DNA of 53,853 nt from an uncultured Lachnospiraceae bacterium (GCA_947576945.1 CANPTH010000029.1:1-53853), one strand, 5' to 3'. Positions 25,545-34,338 are shown, numbered from the stretch's first letter. Made by a program: numbers and translations. Notes: generated by a model not told the origin, from the sequence alone.

Positions 25545-26372
25545 ATGTTAGAAGCAGTAGAGAAGCAACGGCTGGAGGAGATGGCGAAGGAGATCAGAAA
25601 GGATATCGTTACCATGATCGGTGTGGGAAAGGCCGGTCATCTGGGTGGATCCTGTTCTTTGGCTGATATCGTGTCCGTACTTTATTTCTATAAGATGAAT
25701 CACGACCCGTCCGATCCGAAGAAGAAGGAAAGGGATCGTTTTCTGCTAAGCAAAGGGCATGCGGCCATCGTGCAGTATGCGGCGCTGATGGAAAGCGGAT
25801 ACTTTGATAAGGAGGAATCGATTCACACCTTGAAGAAACTGGGCAGTCATCTGCAGGGGCACCCGGATATGAGAAAGCTTGCGGGTATTGAGGCCAATAC
25901 CGGTTCTCTGGGACAGGGCGTATCCCTGGCCGCCGGACTGGCTGCAGGCCTGAAGCTGGACGGCCTGGAGTCGAAGGTGTATGTGGCGGTGGGCGACGGG
26001 GAACTGGCGGAAGGCCAGATCTGGGAAGCCTTTATGGCGGCATCCAATTTTGAGCTGGACAATCTGCGGGTCATCATTGACAGAAACGGTCTGCAGGCCA
26101 CAGGAAAGACGGCGGATCGTTTCCGGATCGGGGATCTGGAGGGAAAGATGAAGGCATTCGGATTTGAGGTGACGGTTGTAGACGGCCATGATGTGGAAGC
26201 GGTTGCGCAGGCGCTGGATCAGGCGGATACCGTGAAGAAGAAACCGGTCTGCATCATTGCCGACACAGTAAAAGGAAAAGGGATTCCGTTTGCGGAGGGT
26301 ATCGCTTCCTTCCATAACGGTACACTCACACAGGAACAGTATGACGAAGCGCTGCGTGTATTGGCAGGTTAG
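25545..26372 (+). CDS. Split transketolase, N-terminal (TPP-binding) subunit
   Basis: This 275-residue subunit carries the pyrophosphate-binding half of transketolase. GHLGGSCS lies near residue 28 and the SKGHAA motif near 68. The thiamine diphosphate signature runs from GDGELAEGQIWEA to DRNGLQATG, about 150-190. Transketolases move two-carbon ketol units between sugars. The split two-gene form is common in Firmicutes and archaea for housekeeping and for specialised catabolic enzymes such as apulose-phosphate transketolase. AAAGGAG lies 11 nt before the ATG at 25545; upstream in-frame ATGs at 25521 and earlier have weaker sites. Confidence 0.93.
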   Translation: MLEAVEKQRLEEMAKEIRKDIVTMIGVGKAGHLGGSCSLADIVSVLYFYKMNHDPSDPKKKERDRFLLSKGHAAIVQYAALMESGYFDKEESIHTLKKLGSHLQGHPDMRKLAGIEANTGSLGQGVSLAAGLAAGLKLDGLESKVYVAVGDGELAEGQIWEAFMAASNFELDNLRVIIDRNGLQATGKTADRFRIGDLEGKMKAFGFEVTVVDGHDVEAVAQALDQADTVKKKPVCIIADTVKGKGIPFAEGIASFHNGTLTQEQYDEALRVLAG

Positions 26373-26378
26373 TTTCGC

Positions 26379-27341
26379 ATGTCAAGCAGGAATGGGGGAT
26401 TAAAATTGGGAACACATAATCAAAGGGTGGAATACGGGAAAAAATTAGTGGAACTGGGCGGAAAAAATGCAGATATCGTGGTGTTGGAAGCTGATCTGGG
26501 AAAATCCACCATGAGCAGTCTGTTTGAGGAAGCGTTTCCGGACCGGTATTTTGAGATGGGAATTGCGGAGCAGAATATGACCAGCTTTGCAGGAGGTCTG
26601 GCGTTGGCGGGAAAGATTCCTTTTACCAACACTTTTGCAGTGTTTGCTTCGGGAAGAGCTTACGATCAGATTCGTCAGAGCATTGCCACAGCTAAACTGA
26701 ATGTGAAGGTGGTAGGATCCAGTTCGGGTATGTCCGATTTCGGGGACGGCGCCACCCATCAATCCATCGATGACGTGGCTATTATGAGCGCTGTCCCGAA
26801 TATGACGGTTTTCACTCCCTGCGACGGGATAGAGACAGGACTGGCCGTTGAAGCGGCAGCAGCCCTTGACGGGCCTTGTTATATCAGGCTGTGCAGAAAT
26901 GATCTGGAGGATATCTATCCGGTGCAGGCGGGCTATCGGATCGGCGAACCCGTGGCGCTTAGAGAGGGCGTGGACGTTGCGGTCTACACACATGGTATCA
27001 TGGCCCATGCGGCGCTTGCGGCTGCACAGATGGCACAGGAAGAAGGAATCAGCGCCGCTGTGATTCATATCCCCACCATCAAGCCTTTGCGTGAGGATCT
27101 GGTCAGGAAACTGGCTGAAGGAAAGAAGGGTGTGGTGGTCTGTGAGGAGGCAAGCATCCAGGGCGGGCTGAATATGCTGGTCAGCTATATTCTTCGGGGA
27201 ACCGGGATTCCGGTGGAGAGTATGGCGGTGATGGATGTGTTCGGGCAGTCCGGGTCTTCTCATCAGGAGCTTCTTGCATACTATGAGCTGGATGCCGAAA
27301 GCGTGCTGAAGAAGATCCGAAAAGCAGTTGTTCTTCCGTAG
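26379..27341 (+). CDS. Split transketolase, C-terminal (pyrimidine-binding) subunit
   Basis: This 320-residue partner of the previous subunit starts 6 bp after its stop. It shows VVLEADLGKST near 30 and the catalytic glutamate motif MGIAEQNM near 65, which activates thiamine diphosphate. The FASGRAYDQIRQSIA segment follows. A C-terminal transketolase domain begins at about 195. The ATG at 26379 has a weak ribosome site. A TTG at 26406 after GGGGGATTAAAA would also fit and removes nine residues. Translational coupling to the N-subunit is likely. Confidence 0.93.
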   Translation: MSSRNGGLKLGTHNQRVEYGKKLVELGGKNADIVVLEADLGKSTMSSLFEEAFPDRYFEMGIAEQNMTSFAGGLALAGKIPFTNTFAVFASGRAYDQIRQSIATAKLNVKVVGSSSGMSDFGDGATHQSIDDVAIMSAVPNMTVFTPCDGIETGLAVEAAAALDGPCYIRLCRNDLEDIYPVQAGYRIGEPVALREGVDVAVYTHGIMAHAALAAAQMAQEEGISAAVIHIPTIKPLREDLVRKLAEGKKGVVVCEEASIQGGLNMLVSYILRGTGIPVESMAVMDVFGQSGSSHQELLAYYELDAESVLKKIRKAVVLP

Positions 27342-27410
27342 GTTGTCGGTGACGCTTCGGAAAAAATGGCAGGAAATACATATATTATGACAGAAGGGAG
27401 TTTGCAAAGT

Positions 27411-28295
27411 ATGAAACTTGGATTTATAGGTCTTGGAATTATGGGAAAACCCATGGCAAAAAATCTGCTTAAGGCGGGTTATGAACTGAATATCTGCGAT
27501 ATTAACCAGGAGGCTGTAAAAGAAGTGGAGCAGGCAGGCGGCGTGGCATGCAGGACTTCAAAGGAGGTGGCGCAGAGCAGTGACATTATCTTTACCATGC
27601 TTCCCAATTCGCCGCATGTAAAGACGGTTATTCTGGATAAAGACGGTGTGCTTGAGGGAATGAAACCCGGCGCCATTGTGGTTGATATGAGTTCCATTGA
27701 TCCCAATGTATCCATTGAACTTGAGAAAGCAGTTGATGCGGCAGGAGGACGCATGATAGATGCACCTGTCAGCGGAGGGGAACCAAAAGCGATTGACGCC
27801 ACGCTCTCCTTTATGTGCGGCGGTGAGCAGGAGGTATTTGACCAGGTGAAGCCGATTTTGGAGAAGATGGGCGCTTCCGTAGTCCTGGTAGGCCCTGTGG
27901 GAAGCGGAAACATGACCAAGCTGGCAAATCAGATTATCGTTGCCGTTAATATTGCGGCGCTGTCTGAGGCGCTGGTTCTGGCAGCAAAGTCCGGTGTCAA
28001 TCCGGAAAACGTGTATAAGGCAATCCGCGGAGGCCTTGCAGGCAGCACGGTTATGGATGCGAAGGCGCCCATGATGCTGGACCGCAATTTCGATCCTGGT
28101 TTCCGGATTGAACTTCATATAAAGGATCTGACCAATGCCATGAATGCTTCCCAGTCGGTTGATATGGAACTTCCGATGACTGAGAAGGTTCTGGAGATGA
28201 TGAAGATCCTGGCGGAAGAAGGCATGGGAAAATGCGATCACAGTGCGGTGCTGCGTTACTATGAGGAGCAGGAGAGCGTTGAGGTAAAGAGATAG
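27411..28295 (+). CDS. Beta-hydroxyacid dehydrogenase (GarR / 3-hydroxyisobutyrate dehydrogenase family)
   Basis: This 294-residue NAD(P)-dependent enzyme has exactly the length of tartronate semialdehyde reductase. The Rossmann motif GFIGLGIMGKPMAKNL (about 4-19) is followed by the substrate motif DAPVSGGEPKA (about 119-129) and GNMTKLANQ (about 166-174) with the catalytic Lys. The family reduces or oxidises small beta-hydroxy acids: tartronate semialdehyde, hydroxyisobutyrate, sulfolactaldehyde. I chose the ATG at 27411 because AGAAGGGAG precedes it; the frame opens earlier at 27366. The next gene starts directly at its stop. Tartronate semialdehyde is a reasonable guess, not shown by sequence. 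Confidence 0.93.
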   Translation: MKLGFIGLGIMGKPMAKNLLKAGYELNICDINQEAVKEVEQAGGVACRTSKEVAQSSDIIFTMLPNSPHVKTVILDKDGVLEGMKPGAIVVDMSSIDPNVSIELEKAVDAAGGRMIDAPVSGGEPKAIDATLSFMCGGEQEVFDQVKPILEKMGASVVLVGPVGSGNMTKLANQIIVAVNIAALSEALVLAAKSGVNPENVYKAIRGGLAGSTVMDAKAPMMLDRNFDPGFRIELHIKDLTNAMNASQSVDMELPMTEKVLEMMKILAEEGMGKCDHSAVLRYYEEQESVEVKR

Positions 28296-29087
28296 ATGAA
28301 GCTGGGTTGTTGTCTGAATATGTTGGGAAACAGCGGGGATCCTGTTGGGCGCAGCTATATCGGGGCGGCACAGAAGGCGGGGTATGATTATGTGGAGCTT
28401 CCCCTTGCGCAGGTCATGGAGCTTGACAGACAGGGATTTGACGGACTGCTTGAACAGCTTAGGGAAAGCGGAATCTGCTGCAGGGCCTGCAATAACTTTT
28501 TCCCGGCTTCGGTGAGGCTGACCGGCGGAGATGTGCGGCCCGGTAAGGTAAAGGATTATCTGCAAAGAGCCGTGGAACGGGCGTCCATGCTGGGCGCTGA
28601 GGTGATCGTGTTTGGAAGCAGCGGGGCTAAGAATGTGCCGGAGGGATTTGACCGTAAGAGGGCGTGGGAGCAGATCGCAGATACTCTCAGATGGGCGGAT
28701 GCCTGTACTCTTGCGGCAGGGATCCGGATCGCAATAGAGCCGCTGAACAGACAGGAAAGCAATATCATACTGAATCTGACCGAGGGGGAAGAGCTGAGGA
28801 GGATGGCGAAGGTTCCGTCTGTCCGCCTTCTGGTGGATTACTATCATTTTACCATGGAAGCGGAAGAAACAGAGACGCTTCGGAAGCGGATGCCTGAGAT
28901 CGCACATGTACATTTTGCCGAACCGGAAGGAAGAAGTTTTCCGGAGCGGCCAAAGGAGCAGTATGAGAGATTCTTTCAGATACTCCGCGCCGGAGGATAC
29001 GACGGACTGGTCAGTGTGGAGGCCTATGCGAAGGAGCCGGAGCAGGCTCTGAGAAGGGCAGTGTTTTTAAGAGAATATTTTGAATGA
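28296..29087 (+). CDS. TIM-barrel sugar isomerase/epimerase (xylose isomerase-like)
   Basis: This 263-residue protein belongs to the AP-endonuclease-2/xylose-isomerase-like superfamily. The four metal ligands typical of the tagatose-3-epimerase and hydroxypyruvate-isomerase branch are visible: Glu in IEPLNR (about 147), Asp in LVDYYHF (about 180), His in HVHFAEPEGR (about 206) and Glu in SVEAY (about 241). It begins at the base after the stop of the dehydrogenase gene, so the two are coupled. Paired with a GarR-like enzyme, hydroxypyruvate isomerase is one option, and a ketose 3-epimerase is another. It is the last gene before a strong terminator. Confidence 0.9.
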   Translation: MKLGCCLNMLGNSGDPVGRSYIGAAQKAGYDYVELPLAQVMELDRQGFDGLLEQLRESGICCRACNNFFPASVRLTGGDVRPGKVKDYLQRAVERASMLGAEVIVFGSSGAKNVPEGFDRKRAWEQIADTLRWADACTLAAGIRIAIEPLNRQESNIILNLTEGEELRRMAKVPSVRLLVDYYHFTMEAEETETLRKRMPEIAHVHFAEPEGRSFPERPKEQYERFFQILRAGGYDGLVSVEAYAKEPEQALRRAVFLREYFE

Positions 29088-29093
29088 AAGTCG

Positions 29094-29133
29094 AAAGAGG
29101 GGGCTGTGCCGTATGTGGCACAGCCTCCTCTTT
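29094..29133 (+). terminator. Strong terminator closing the carbohydrate locus
   Basis: A 17-bp stem (AAAGAGGGGGCTGTGCC with GGCACAGCCTCCTCTTT, one G-U pair) has a 6-nt loop and a TTTATC tail. It begins 7 bp after the isomerase stop codon. It marks the 3' end of a roughly 14-kb co-directional gene set. Confidence 0.9.
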
Positions 29134-29341
29134 ATCGATTCTTCTTTATCGGCGCCTGCAGGGACATGGTGTGATGTTCCATGTGACGGCAGCTTAGTAC
29201 AGCATTGCGTAATCAGCAGTGAAATGCGCGAAACAAAATGTGAGGAGGATCTGTCACCTTTATATGGACAGATGCGTGTTCTATACAGCAGGGCAGACAA
29301 GGGAAGAACAGAGCTGCAGGAGATGACAGCCCTGGGAACCA

Positions 29342-29370
29342 TTGGAGTGCAATGCTGTTTCTGATAGAAT
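29342..29370 (+). promoter_or_regulatory. Promoter of the sigma/anti-sigma pair
   Basis: TTGGAG (29342-29347), a 17-bp spacer and an extended -10 TGATAGAAT (TAGAAT at 29365-29370) lie 45 bp before the TTG start of the sigma-factor gene. The gap 29134-29341 between the terminator and this promoter holds no supported feature. Confidence 0.6.
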
Positions 29371-29414
29371 GGAAATGGTTTTACCAAAAGCAATGAGCGG
29401 GAGGTGACAGACGG

Positions 29415-29891
29415 TTGAGTATAGAACAGGTGGTAATGGAATACGGAGACATGCTTTACAGAGTGTGCATGGTTCTGTTATGCAATGAGCAGGATGCCCA
29501 GGATGCGGTGCAGGATACGTTCTGCAGTTATATGGAACGCTCGGCGGGATTTCGCGACAGGGAGCATGAGAAGGCATGGCTGATCCGGGTGGCGACCAAC
29601 AGATGCCTGGATGTGCACAGGGGCAGGAGCAGGCATCCCACGGTGCAGTGGGAGGAGGTGGACAGGTACTGTGAGTTTCCGGAGCAGAGTGAAGTTCTGG
29701 CAGAGCTGATGAACCTGCCGGAACATTTGAAGACGGTGATTTACCTGCACTATATAGAGGGATATAAGGCGGCGGAGATTGCCGGGATGCTGGGCATTAC
29801 CCTGAATGCGGTGAAGAAGCGGCTGCAGCGGGGCAGGGAGAAGCTGAAACTGTCGCTTGGCGGAGAACATGCACTGTCACCGCATGCATAG
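29415..29891 (+). CDS. ECF-type RNA polymerase sigma factor
   Basis: This 158-residue sigma-70-family factor has region 2 at about 5-70 (MLYRVCMVLLCNEQDAQDAVQDTFC, and the AWLIRVATNRCLD motif near 55). Region 4 is at about 100-150 (LPEHLKTVIYLHYIEGYKAAEIAGMLGI, then NAVKKRLQRGREKL). It has no region 1 or 3, as in ECF factors. It starts with TTG at 29415, supported by a strong GGGAGGTGA site 7-8 nt upstream. The next gene encodes a one-TM protein with a short cytoplasmic N-terminus, which fits a cognate anti-sigma. Confidence 0.92.
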   Translation: MSIEQVVMEYGDMLYRVCMVLLCNEQDAQDAVQDTFCSYMERSAGFRDREHEKAWLIRVATNRCLDVHRGRSRHPTVQWEEVDRYCEFPEQSEVLAELMNLPEHLKTVIYLHYIEGYKAAEIAGMLGITLNAVKKRLQRGREKLKLSLGGEHALSPHA

Positions 29892-30097
29892 GCGAATAAG
29901 TACAGAGCCGGTCAGGCAGAGGTATTTGATGTAGTGCGGGAAGAACCCTGAAAGCAGGGGCTGTTTCAGGGCGAAGTAAAAGGGATATAAGTCAGTATGA
30001 TGTGATGGAAAGTGATAATGGGATCAGGCCGGGTGTGACAGTGGCAGCTGGATGCCGGAGGGTCAGGGTCAACGGTGTCAGGAAGGAGTGGGAATAC

Positions 30098-31369
30098 ATG
30101 GGAGCAGAGGAGTTAAGAGATGCGGTCAGCGGTATCTGCATGACGGAAGAGATGAAAAAGGCAGTGATCAGCAATGTCAGGAAAAGGACAGAGGCGTCCG
30201 GAGGAATACAGGAAATACAGAAGGCTAAGGAGGGGAAGGCTATGAGATACGGGAAGAAACAGTCTGACAGGAGGGAAAAGGACGGAAGCGGATGGAAACA
30301 TCTGGCAGCGGCGGCGGTTCTGCTTCTGGTGGTCGGTATAGCAGCGGTTCCGGTGCGCGCTTTTGTCAATTCTCTTGTGCGGGAACGGATGGAGGAGATG
30401 CCGCAGGAGGAAAAAAGCGCTTATGTGGAGACAATAGAAGAGGCAGAGGTGGCGGCAGATGGATTTTCCAGAGCCTACACGGAACAGGAAAAGGCCAGAT
30501 ATCAGGAACTGGCGCAGAGGTATCAGGAAGGCGTTTTCCCGGAGAGTGTGCTTCCGCAGGTAAAAAGCGAGGAGGAAGCGGCCGGTTACGAGTTCTGCTA
30601 TCTGGCGCCTGCGGCGACTTTTTGCCTGCCGGAGCGGGAACTGACAGATGAAGAGCTGCTGGAGATCATAGATTTCACTGTAAAAAGGGACTATGCTTAC
30701 ACGGAGGCATACGAACAGGAACATGCGGAGGAGATCGCGGCAAAGGAAGCGAAAGAGCAGGAGGCGATAGCCGGGAATGTGGAAAGCGGCGGCATCACCG
30801 AACAGCAGGCAATCGAGATTGCCAGGGAGAAATTAGCGGATATCTTCGGGATGACGGGAGACGGTTATGAACAGAATTCCTATTATAATGAGCCGGAAGA
30901 GGGCCGCCGGGCGGGACGGGCGGACTATTGTGTCAACTGGACGAACTATATCAGTCATAAATATTATTATTTCAATATTGACGCACAGGACGGGCATTTG
31001 ATCTCGGCAACGTATTCCGGTGAGGATGTGCACAGGGAAGCGCGTATCCTGACAACGGAGGAAGCGCAGGAGCGGATTCCACAGCTGCAGGATACAGCAG
31101 CGGAGGTGATGGACTCTAAGGTGGGGGCGCCTTATGATAAAGTCTATGTCTATTATCTGCGCTATGAAGACGGATCGGCCGGCAGCCATGGGAGATTCTA
31201 TTTTGCCGGATCGGCCGGGAACGCTTATGGGATCGGCCTTACGTGGGACGGCCTGTTATTCGAAATTGAAGAACAGGATATCTCCGGATTACAGGACGGT
31301 ATGGAGCGGGAGTTGTGGAACGGAGAAGCGTATGAAAAGGCAACGGTGGTGTTTCAGGAGATGCCCTGA
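30098..31369 (+). CDS. Membrane anti-sigma-like protein with PepSY-like extracytoplasmic domain
   Basis: This 423-residue protein has a cytoplasmic N-terminus of about 65 residues with a possible anti-sigma helix (EELRDAVSGICMTEEMKKAVI). One transmembrane helix (about 68-88, HLAAAAVLLLVVGIAAVPV) leads to a large external part. The external region is rich in charged helices and contains a PepSY/YpeB-like unit (about 260-345: ITEQQAIEIAREKLADIF, then YYYFNIDAQDGHLISATYSGED). It follows the sigma gene after 206 bp. I chose the ATG at 30098 for its GGAAGGAG site; the frame is open from 30002. Anti-sigma function is inferred from position and topology. Confidence 0.8.
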   Translation: MGAEELRDAVSGICMTEEMKKAVISNVRKRTEASGGIQEIQKAKEGKAMRYGKKQSDRREKDGSGWKHLAAAAVLLLVVGIAAVPVRAFVNSLVRERMEEMPQEEKSAYVETIEEAEVAADGFSRAYTEQEKARYQELAQRYQEGVFPESVLPQVKSEEEAAGYEFCYLAPAATFCLPERELTDEELLEIIDFTVKRDYAYTEAYEQEHAEEIAAKEAKEQEAIAGNVESGGITEQQAIEIAREKLADIFGMTGDGYEQNSYYNEPEEGRRAGRADYCVNWTNYISHKYYYFNIDAQDGHLISATYSGEDVHREARILTTEEAQERIPQLQDTAAEVMDSKVGAPYDKVYVYYLRYEDGSAGSHGRFYFAGSAGNAYGIGLTWDGLLFEIEEQDISGLQDGMERELWNGEAYEKATVVFQEMP

Positions 31370-31382
31370 TAACAGGCATCTC
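31358..31382. terminator. Hairpin between convergent operons
   Basis: GAGATGCC and GGCATCTC form a perfect 8-bp stem with a 9-nt loop spanning the stop codon of the anti-sigma-like gene. There is no T-run on the plus strand. With only 25 bp between convergent stops, it may act as a weak bidirectional terminator. Confidence 0.45.
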
Positions 31383-31394
31383 CCCACCTCTAAG

Positions 31395-32618
31395 TCAGAT
31401 TTTAGAGAGCCGTCTGTAGCGCCGGCAGGCGTTTACCGTACAAAACAGAAGTACCATCAGAGCGATTCCAAGCGTGGTATAGACGGCCGTCATGCCGCTG
31501 CCGGTATTCAAAGAGCCGAAACGTATCAGTGCGATTTCTATCAGGACGTCCCGGGCAACCAGAAGATAGACCGGCGAGGAATAGGCCAGGCAGTTTAAAA
31601 GAAAGAAAAACCACGTGCACAGGGTCAGGAAACCGGGATGCAGTGTCCGTCCTCTGACGGAAAGGAGCGTTAACAGCGCCAGCAGGGTCTGCAGCAGCGC
31701 AAACCCCAGAAAGGGCAGCGTGTAAAAAATACCTGCGGCCACAATGGTGTGGAAAGGGCTGCGACAGTGGGCGGAAATACAGATCGTGATGGCGCACAGC
31801 TCCAGTATGGCCAGCAGGCTGACAAGAAGCAGCTGTGCCAGATAGACGCCGACAGGCTGCATCATAAGCGGGAGGGGAAAGAAGCCCCATTGTACGATCA
31901 GGCTGGCGATGCAGCCCAGGCCGTCGATTCCAAACGTGGTAATGTGGAGCAGCAGACCGAAGCAGACCGACACGAACCAGATGCCGGCCGACACGCTGAA
32001 AGCCGCGGCGGTCTTGGCCAGCGTGCCGAAGGCCGGTCCTTCTCTGGTGGTGAACAGCAGGGGTTTCATACCGGTCTGTTCTTCTTCCGAGAAAACAACG
32101 GAGACGACGTAGAGAACCAGCATACTGGCGCCCAGCATCAATATGCCAAGTGTGTCCGGAAAGAGACTCCACCCGATGTAGTACTCCAGGCGAAGCGCCA
32201 TGCCGGCTGCTTCGTGATACCGGCCCAGTTCGGTTTCACGAAGCGGGATGGTTTTTGTGGCGAGCCGGTAATCATCCTGGCCGTTATTATAGCCGTCAGA
32301 AGCATACTCCATGATGAAATGATTGAGGAAATTGTCTTTCTGCCGGCTGTAGCCGTCCGGCGCTCCCTGCGGAAAGCCGTATTTCTCGATGATGCGCTCT
32401 ATCTTTTCATCGGTCAGCACACCTTTGAATTCTTCCGTGATCTGGCGGTTCATCTGGATGGCGCGCAATCCCGTGTAGGTAGTGCCGTTGACGACGCAGT
32501 ACGAATGCTGCAGCTCCTGATAGAAGAACAGCAGGCCGATCAGCAGGACGAAAAGAAAGCCTGCCAGAAAAGATTTCCGGTGACACAGTTTGTAGAGTTC
32601 CATTTTATACAGACGCAT
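31395..32618 (-). CDS. ABC-2-type transporter permease
   Basis: This 407-residue membrane protein has a first helix at about 19-38 and a long extracytoplasmic region (about 40-170). About five to six further helices follow, including SMLVLYVVSVVFSEEEQTG, a sequence typical of ABC-2 permeases. I took the ATG at 32618 because GGAGGAGATAACC precedes it; the frame is open further upstream into the ATPase gene. It is the last gene of the sigma-membrane protein-ATPase-permease operon. The substrate is unknown; resistance to a membrane-active compound is one common role for such pairs. Confidence 0.88.
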   Translation of the reverse strand: MRLYKMELYKLCHRKSFLAGFLFVLLIGLLFFYQELQHSYCVVNGTTYTGLRAIQMNRQITEEFKGVLTDEKIERIIEKYGFPQGAPDGYSRQKDNFLNHFIMEYASDGYNNGQDDYRLATKTIPLRETELGRYHEAAGMALRLEYYIGWSLFPDTLGILMLGASMLVLYVVSVVFSEEEQTGMKPLLFTTREGPAFGTLAKTAAAFSVSAGIWFVSVCFGLLLHITTFGIDGLGCIASLIVQWGFFPLPLMMQPVGVYLAQLLLVSLLAILELCAITICISAHCRSPFHTIVAAGIFYTLPFLGFALLQTLLALLTLLSVRGRTLHPGFLTLCTWFFFLLNCLAYSSPVYLLVARDVLIEIALIRFGSLNTGSGMTAVYTTLGIALMVLLFCTVNACRRYRRLSKI

Positions 32619-32620
32619 GG

Positions 32621-33499
32621 TTATCTCCTCCTTCCGGTATATTTGATGCAGTACAGATAGGCATCTTCCAGGGTCACTTCCGCCGGTTCGGCTTCCGGCC
32701 ATGGTTTCTCTGCGGATATGATGCGCAGCTCCACTTCCGGCCCATGATGGCGCAGATTGCCGATCAGGCGCTGCCGTTCCAGCAGTTCGACCTGTGCTTC
32801 CGGGACGAGACATTTCCAGACGCAGCCGGCGGCTTTGGATAACAGCAGGGATTCGTCGCCTGCGTGGAGCAGGCTGCCGTCCTTCATGAGCAGGATCCTG
32901 TCTGCGATATACTCCACATCCGAGACGATATGGGTGGAGAGCAGAACCAGTCTGTTTTTGCCCAGAGAGCTGATGATATTGCGGAAGCGGACGCGCTCAC
33001 CGGGATCGAGGCCGGAGGTGGGTTCATCCAGCATGAGGATCTCCGGATCGTTCAGAAGCGCCTGGGCGATGCCGATCCTGCGGATCATGCCGCCGGAAAA
33101 GGTCTTGAGCCTGTGTTTCCTCTCGGCGGTCAGATCCACCAGCTCCAGCAGCTCTTCGATCCTGCTGTGGGCATACTCTTCCGGCAGCGCTTTGAGGGCC
33201 GCCATGTAGTGCAGGAACCGCAGAGCCGTGAACTCTTTATAATAGCCGAAATCCTGCGGAAGATACCCTAAGAGCATCCGGTAATCGCCTCCCAGCTGGC
33301 GGATCGGTATCCCGTCGCAGAGGATCGTACCGGAGGTCGGTTCCAGGATGCCGCAGAGCATCCGCATCAGGGTGGTCTTGCCGGCCCCGTTTTCTCCCAG
33401 CAGCCCATAGACACCGTGTTCCAGGCTGACGCTGATATCCCGGACGGCGGTCTTGTTCCTGAAGGTTTTGTTTAAGTCGGTTAATTCCAGTCGGTGCAT
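32621..33499 (-). CDS. ABC transporter ATPase
   Basis: This 292-residue ATPase works with the permease that starts 2 bp after it. Walker A is GENGAGKT (about 37-44), Q-loop YLPQDFGYY, signature FSGGMIRRIGIAQAL, Walker B LMLDEPTSGLD and H-loop LSTHIVSD. The C-terminal extension after about 215 resembles the BcrA/CcmA group. Start: AAAGGAGAG before ATG at 33499. It overlaps the end of the upstream membrane-protein gene by 19 bp, so translation is coupled. Confidence 0.94.
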   Translation of the reverse strand: MHRLELTDLNKTFRNKTAVRDISVSLEHGVYGLLGENGAGKTTLMRMLCGILEPTSGTILCDGIPIRQLGGDYRMLLGYLPQDFGYYKEFTALRFLHYMAALKALPEEYAHSRIEELLELVDLTAERKHRLKTFSGGMIRRIGIAQALLNDPEILMLDEPTSGLDPGERVRFRNIISSLGKNRLVLLSTHIVSDVEYIADRILLMKDGSLLHAGDESLLLSKAAGCVWKCLVPEAQVELLERQRLIGNLRHHGPEVELRIISAEKPWPEAEPAEVTLEDAYLYCIKYTGRRR

Positions 33500-34338
33500 A
33501 AGATCTCTCCTTTGTCTAATTTGGCAAAAAGCAGTTTCATCTCCCCGGCAAAGATGACGATGCCGGCAAACAGGGCGGCGGCCCAGAAGAAAAGCGCGGA
33601 TTCCGTATACAGGGCAGGCCGCTGGAAAGCAGCCAGGCAAAAGACGGCAGCCGGAAGCAGGAACGCGGCGCAAAGCCAGGTGTGGCGGCGTATCTTCTCC
33701 AGGAGCATGCAGCCGAAGCAGACGCACTGCATAAAGAGGAAGGGCACCAGTACATAGAGGCCAAGGTGCAGCAGGCGGATCTTCCACTGCCGGCCTACCA
33801 GGATAATGGCGGCGGATACTGCTATAAGATTCAGGATGCCGGAGAAGATCATGGACAGGGCCGCAAGCTGTCTGATATGGAAGAAACAGGTCTTACTGAG
33901 TTCACCCATGCCGGCAAAACAGATCTGCCGGAATTCAAAAACGGAGAAGAACACGAGAAAGCAGGGCAGTGTCATGGAGGCAAAAACCATGACGCCGGCG
34001 TCCTGTGGCGTCGGGAAATACAGGCTCATTGTAAGGAGCATAAGCAGCATGGCAATACAGCCGAGCAGATGAAGGCAGGGGAGATGTCTGTCCGTATAGC
34101 GAAGCAGGCTGACAAACAGAAGCCTGTTGTCCTGCAGTGGACGTACGGTTCGGCTGCGGAATTCATGCTGCAGCAGGCGGCATGTGCCGGCCCGGCGCGT
34201 TTCGTCGATTGGCAGCAGCGCATCGGCGGCAGTGAACATGGATTTCAGGGCGTGGTCACTGTATTGTATGGACTGCGTGAGGCGGAAGCCCTTTTTATCG
34301 GCAGTACGTTTTCTGTTGGGGTTTTTATGACGGTTCAT
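33481..34338 (-). CDS. Polytopic membrane protein, possible anti-sigma or transporter partner
   Basis: This 285-residue protein has a basic cytoplasmic N-terminus of about 85 residues followed by about six transmembrane helices (from HLLGCIAMLLMLLTMSLYF onwards). Its start overlaps the end of the ECF sigma gene by 14 bp, and its end overlaps the ATPase gene by 19 bp. That tight overlap fits either an anti-sigma factor for the adjacent sigma or a second membrane subunit of the ABC transporter. I recognise no family motif. It has several cysteines in and between helices. Confidence 0.8.
   Translation of the reverse strand: MNRHKNPNRKRTADKKGFRLTQSIQYSDHALKSMFTAADALLPIDETRRAGTCRLLQHEFRSRTVRPLQDNRLLFVSLLRYTDRHLPCLHLLGCIAMLLMLLTMSLYFPTPQDAGVMVFASMTLPCFLVFFSVFEFRQICFAGMGELSKTCFFHIRQLAALSMIFSGILNLIAVSAAIILVGRQWKIRLLHLGLYVLVPFLFMQCVCFGCMLLEKIRRHTWLCAAFLLPAAVFCLAAFQRPALYTESALFFWAAALFAGIVIFAGEMKLLFAKLDKGEILCTDWN

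Noticed and set aside
27558-28913. 451-residue minus-strand frame across the dehydrogenase and isomerase genes
   Set aside because: It spans two real plus-strand genes and their junction; no recognisable domain.
29080-29364. 94-residue frame after the isomerase gene
   Set aside because: It overlaps the stop of the isomerase gene and runs through the strong terminator stem; no ribosome site.
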